Assembly: GCA_039619475.1 (NCBI GenBank)
Contig: CM077116.1
Coordinates: 304,952,464 to 305,016,463 of the forward strand
Direction: 5' to 3'
Length of the DNA: 64,000 nucleotides
Source: Icerya purchasi
Taxonomy: Eukaryota > Arthropoda > Insecta > Hemiptera > Monophlebidae
Part shown: piece by piece, positions 50,601-56,600 of the stretch
Layout: each line of letters begins with the position of its first letter
Numbering within the stretch: the first letter of the stretch is position 1
Notes under the pieces: generated by a model
Seen by the model: the letters and a program-made list of their open reading frames with translations, nothing else
The model's database searches: none
What the model was told of the DNA's origin: nothing
Position numbers and translations under genes: made by a program

Positions 50601-53600
50601 GCATATAAAAAAACTGTAATTGTAATCCCTTGTTTAATAATTTGATGTTTTTTTTTTTTTTTTTTTTGAAACAAGTTAAATCATTCTATAATTATTTCAT
50701 TGTGTATATATATCACATATATTTATAGTTGCCACTGCTGTCACGCGTTAATAAATATCTATTTTATTTTGTTTGTTTTTTTTTTTTTTCTTTTAATACA
50801 ACTTTCCCATAACGCATTTATCTAGAATATTGAAACAAGTGCAGAACATCGAAAACCCATTTCTTATTGTTTGTTACAATTCTTTTCAGCTATGGTGTTC
50901 TAGTTGATTAAATAGTACTGTCACCGAGATCGAAAGTTATTACTTGTACCGGATTTCTAATTCCAAAATGAATTAAAAGAAAAAAAAAACAAGGTCAGCA
51001 AAGCATGATGTTTCGTGCACTGAAGATTCTGTATGTAAAGTTAAAGATAATCGTAACTTACATTTACATAATATTAAATGCAAAACAAAAATATTCAGTT
51101 TTAAATTTGTAATGCCTTGTATATTTCTCACTTAATGTTCCCATAAATATGTATATTTACTTATTTAAAAATTTTTGTTGCTTTAATGAACTTTTCCAAA
51201 AAATTACCTAGGAAGCTTCGTTAAGGGATCAAAGTATAGTTTTACAGAATCTAAATTTGAATATTTTATTACATTATAATAGTAAAATATATACCTGATG
51301 ATGTGATTACTATATACAATAAAAAAACTATAGATAATAAAAGAAACCTTAAATGAACGTGTCACCAAATAAGCTAAATACGAATGAAAAGGCAAGATAA
51401 CATAATGAATGTGTATTAGAACCAAATTCAATCCATTTATGTTACGTTTTAAATAATAGAGAACGATTAGTTCATAATTTTTTAAGTATTGCCGAGTATA
51501 TATAAAATCAAAAAATTGGATAAAAAACTTGACGGATTATTAACATTAATCATCTTCATCTATTTCGTATTAGCAAAGCTCTTAAATATATACGTCGCAA
51601 AAGTCTATTCTTTCACAAAGTAGTATTGAAGGATCATGTAAAACAGATCTCCCCCCGCTTCATTTACAACACGGATAGCGCTTATGTGATCCTTTAATTG
51701 TTATTAGATATATGTATCGCTCATTAAATACAATAACGTCATAACTCAAAATTCGCAGGACACGCAAATTAACATTTACTATAATTTGAACGGTATTCCA
51801 AGAGCAATGCTTGTTTTGTCAAGTTTCTTATTTACAAATATGGCATTCTAACCTCTAATTGTACTCATAAAATGCATTCCAACTATACACATAACTCAAA
51901 TTCGATATTTTTTGAGTTATGGCGTTATTGTATTTAATGAGCAATATATATATATATATATATATATTAAACTGTGAATCAGAGTCTCTCAAAAACAACA
52001 CCCTTAGTAGTTCCGTTTAAAAATAAAAAGAAAAATTTTCGCGATAATGTATGTGAATAGAGTTATTCGTGTTCGTAATAATCTTATTTCCAATTACATA
52101 AGTTCCAGGATACCAGTTTACTTTGATTTCATTTTTACAAAAAAAAAAAATAATAATAGTGACTAACAAACTCTATTCTCATTAACCCATGATTTTTATA
52201 AGTTTATTGATGAATCGTTAAGGCAAAGTTTTAAGAACATGTAATGAAATATAGATTCGTTCCTATCAGCGATTTTTCCATCGGTATATCACAGGGCTGA
52301 AAAATAAATAAAACATCGCTAAATCTAGAGTTTTCGGCGTCCCGGGAATTTAACGTTAAAGTTAGACATTTAGGAGCTACAAACTAGGGAATGCGCGTAT
52401 TTATTAGCTTATTCAAAATTTTTAACTGTAATATATCGCCTGAATGGAAGGATACTTTCTTTTTCCGGCTTTTGGAAGTTTTTGCCAACTTCGAAAATTT
52501 CATTAAAGAAATGAAATTTTTTTCATTAAACAGTGGGTTTTCTTCGATATATTACACGTCTGGAAATTCAAAATTTGAAACTTCCAGCGCCCCGAAGGTT
52601 ATGAAGTTGTAAGTTCAGTTATATTTTTTGTCTAAAACGGCGTTCTGTTTGAAATATGTTTTGCATTCTTCAACTTTATTACTTGGGCTATTACTTATAT
52701 GAGAACACTTTACAGTTTTTTGTACAAAAGACGGGGTTTAGATAATTTTTTATTGACAGTTCTTTTGTTCTATGAAAGAGTTTCTATTTTTTGTTTCATA
52801 TTCTGAATTTCACTTTTAAATGATGGTGCGTTGTGAATTTTTAAGTCATTTTTGAAATCGTTTTAAATTCCGTATTATTTGTGTTTTTCACCATCCAGGG
52901 TAATCAATTCCCTTAAAGTTATAGTTGTCTTAAAAATAATTTTAATTGTTATTCATCTTCTAAATTCGAACTGTTCCTGAGGTATTGAATTTTATTTGAT
53001 AATTTTATCGTTTGCAAACTACCTTAATATGATTCCGTACATGTGCGTGGAATTCTAAACAACCAAAAGTGGATAAGGATATTTAAGAGAAACGAATAAT
53101 CAAAAATTAGATAAAACGCATATTTTATGGTGGAAGAACTAAATTGTTAACGAGGAACGGTATTTTTTGCGTAAAATTACTGATAGTAAATGGATGTTTT
53201 TAATAGTGATTTAGAAATAAATCCAGTAACTCATATTTCTCATTAACACTAATGAAATGTTTAATGAATAATATCAGAATGGGGGTAATTTGTAAAATAG
53301 TCTGAATAAAAACCCTCGCTCGCTATCGCTGAAAAGATTCACGCCCAATCCCTTTTGTCCGAAAAGGAATGACCAATTAGGAAAATGCTGTTTTTTCAGA
53401 TTACTTTTTTTTTTTTTTTTTTTTTTTAATTTAATTGTTTTGGGGCTAAAATACTTTAAGATTTTTAATGTTCGAATTATTTGTATAGAAAAAATTTCTG
53501 TTCTTTTTACGGACTCGTCGTTCTTCTTTTGAAGGGGTGGTTTACAATGAAGTCTCAATCAAATCAGATACTTCACAATTCTTTGAGCGACCTTAATTTC

Positions 53601-56600
53601 CTCTCATTTACTTTCGTACTAAGTAAAATGTTTTACATTTGATTATTGGGATATATGATATTCCGGGACATTTTGGCTACAGCTATATAAACAGTTTTAT
53701 TTAACGAATTAATAAACAATATGTATTATTTTTATTTTTCGCAAATCTGCAAAACCATTTTTGATAAAACATTTCTCTAAGGTTTATTTCCTTGTATGTG
53801 AATATATAAATTTATGAAATCAGATTTCTCTGAATTTAAATATGATAAAATGTATTTAAATAAAAATAATTGAATTTAATTTATATTTCATTACTTGTAC
53901 TGCTCAATTTTGAGCGTTGTGACTACTTATTTGTACATTCTTCTCGTACAGATATGACGGTTTTTTTTATTCACTAAAGGCAATACCTTGTCGCTGCAGC
54001 TATTGTGTCCTGTCGGTAGCCATTCTTCTAAATTCTTGATATTTATTTATATTCAACGGTTAGTAACGCATAATTCTTTTTACTTTTTCCATTATCCAAC
54101 ATTGCTTTACACCGAATTGATGCGACGTAACTCGATTGCTGTTTTATTTGGCATATTCGTGACGTATGTTTTAAATTTTGATTTATTCGATTTTCTAAAT
54201 GCTTTTTCGTTCATAAAAATAACAAGAAAACAATGAACTAACAATTAACAGTATAATAGAAAAGTAAGTATAGCAAATTTATACTTCTGATTAAATAAAT
54301 TTTTAGCACTTTTTTTTTTTTTTTTGAAAAATATGTATTTGTTATTTTTTACATACAAATCTTTCGTCAAGCTAAAACGCTTGTCGACGAATTATCCTAT
54401 GAACACTTTACCATCTTAAATTAACTTATGCATATACATAATCGTGTAATATTTACTAATCTTAATCTATCTTTTTACTTATCAATACTTAATAACCTAT
54501 TTCTATCTTTTATATTCGATTTTTTTTTTTAAACCGATAACTAAAATAACGTAAAAGATTTCTAAAAGGCTATATGTTGTAAGCGAATTTCCGGTGAAAA
54601 AAGAAACTATAAATCATTGTTTCTCCTACTGTTAGGTATTTTGATTTTTTTAACGCTGATTTTTATTTTTTACCTTTTAAAATATAAAAATTCGCGTTTT
54701 GCTTTTACAGCGAATTTCTAAGAAAAAAATGTGCATGTTATGCACAGGTAAATACAGTATGCAGCGCGCTTGTTAAAGTGTAAGCGTTCATTTGTACAAC
54801 AAATAAATATATTTGATAAATCAAGAATGAAATAATTTTTAATGTTTGTTTCAGTTGTTTCCTTTTGCTTTTACTAACTGCTGCAGTTCTGTGGAAATTG
54901 AAACAAAAATATGATGCATACAGAAGAAGACAGGTAAGTATTTTATTTTCCTATTTAATGTCTGTACATCAATTATAACAATCCCATATAGCAGTTCCAA
55001 AATTTATTTAAAAAATTTTTCTTTACAAGAAGTAAAATAAAATAGAAATTTGTATTGTTTTCTTAAACTGCCGATCTAAATAATTAGCCCCTTTTCAATA
55101 TTTGTTTTTAGAAATTAAAAACTCATTTATACAATTTTTGTATAGTTAAGGATTAACCTTGTGTGAAAAAACTAAAGTAAAAAGCGGTGTATATCGAAGT
55201 AATACGTAAACAAATATATATGTATTAGGATGGTATGTGTGTGTGACACGTTTAAAAAAAAAGTTTTTATAAATTTTTTAAATTTAATTTAATTTTCCAT
55301 TTATTCGTTCTATATATATATTGCTAGCAGAGTTGCATGTATAGTTTCGATATGCTCCGCTCTGAATCACAAAAGTAACCCAACGAATCTAAACTTAATC
55401 AACACCGACCACGACGATCATCGTCGTCATCGGTCGCAGCTGATGGCAATACCAGTGCCATCACACCATCATCTTCTCAGAGAATTAGTCCTATAAGAAT
55501 AACAAAATACGTACAAGGTCTTGCAATAAAACGACGACATTCTAACACAAGTACCAGTGACAGCGATGATGGTTGGCGAACACCAAAACACGTGTCTAAG
55601 AAAAACAAAAAAATGGTAGTCACTACGTCTGATAACAGTCAATCCGACTATGTTCCAATTAAATTCTTAATCAATGAAGATGATGGAAATAATAATAATA
55701 ATAAAATGGAAACTGATAATGTCCCTCTAGAAGAGGCTAATATAAAAGTCGATATAATCAACAATATAAACGAAATTAAACCTGTTTCATGCATTGATGA
55801 AGGCAAAGCAAACATGTTAAAAGTATACAAAATTATACAGATTTTCGAAAATTTTTATTTGGTATACCCGACATACACCTTAAAATCAACATTATCTGAA
55901 GTAACTATAAATCCATACAAAGCTTTAAGTTATTGGGCTCTAATAAAGTCTTTCAAAGAAAAGAAATATTTTTATTATACGTATTCCCTAGCAAAGGATA
56001 AGCCGTTTAGGGTAGTATTAAAAATCTACATTTTTCCACTGCCCTAACCGACATAACGAACGGATTGCAGTCAAACGGTTTTCAGGTTCTAAGAGTTACT
56101 AATATCTTAAGAAAAACAACGAAACAGCCATCACCTATATTTTTCATAGATTTAAAACCGTCACCCAAAAATTACGAAATATTTCAAATTACTCGTTTCT
56201 TAAATACAATTGTAGTCGTTGAAGAACCAAACAGAGATTCTAGACTAAATTAATGTAAACGGTGCCAGCTGTACACTGCAAGCTATAGTAATCTACCAAC
56301 CAGGTGCGTTAAATGTGCCGGCAAACATGACACCAGAACCTGTACTAAGAATGCTTCCGAATCAGCAAAATGTGCCTTGTGCCGCATATCGAAGTGTCTT
56401 CATACAGACTCATTAGTCTACTCAGCTCGTTATCTAAGGTTTTAGAGAAATTAATACTATCGTGCATACATCCGATTATAAACAGCAATGATGTAATACC
56501 AAACCACCAGTTCGGTTTTCGCGCCAAACATTCCACGATACAGCAGTGCCATAGATTAGTCGATACAATTTCCTCAACGCTAGAAAGAAAAAGGAAATAT

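Larger units (their letters stand above)
46601..54854 (+). other. Attractin intron 16 (8.3 kb) with a giant inverted repeat
   Basis: GTAAGT to TTTCAG. 46,601-48,950 and 53,340-54,854 are AT-rich with TA repeats (47,586-47,615) and no recognised element. 49,916-50,984 is unassigned spacer inside the inverted repeat. Confidence 0.7.

Noticed and set aside
50417..50674. Minus-strand frame of 85 codons
   Set aside because: AT-rich chance frame with a poly-lysine start from a T run, no homology features.
53274..53558. Minus-strand open frame of 94 codons
   Set aside because: Contains a poly-lysine run from poly-T and overlaps the inverted repeat arm; no recognisable domain.
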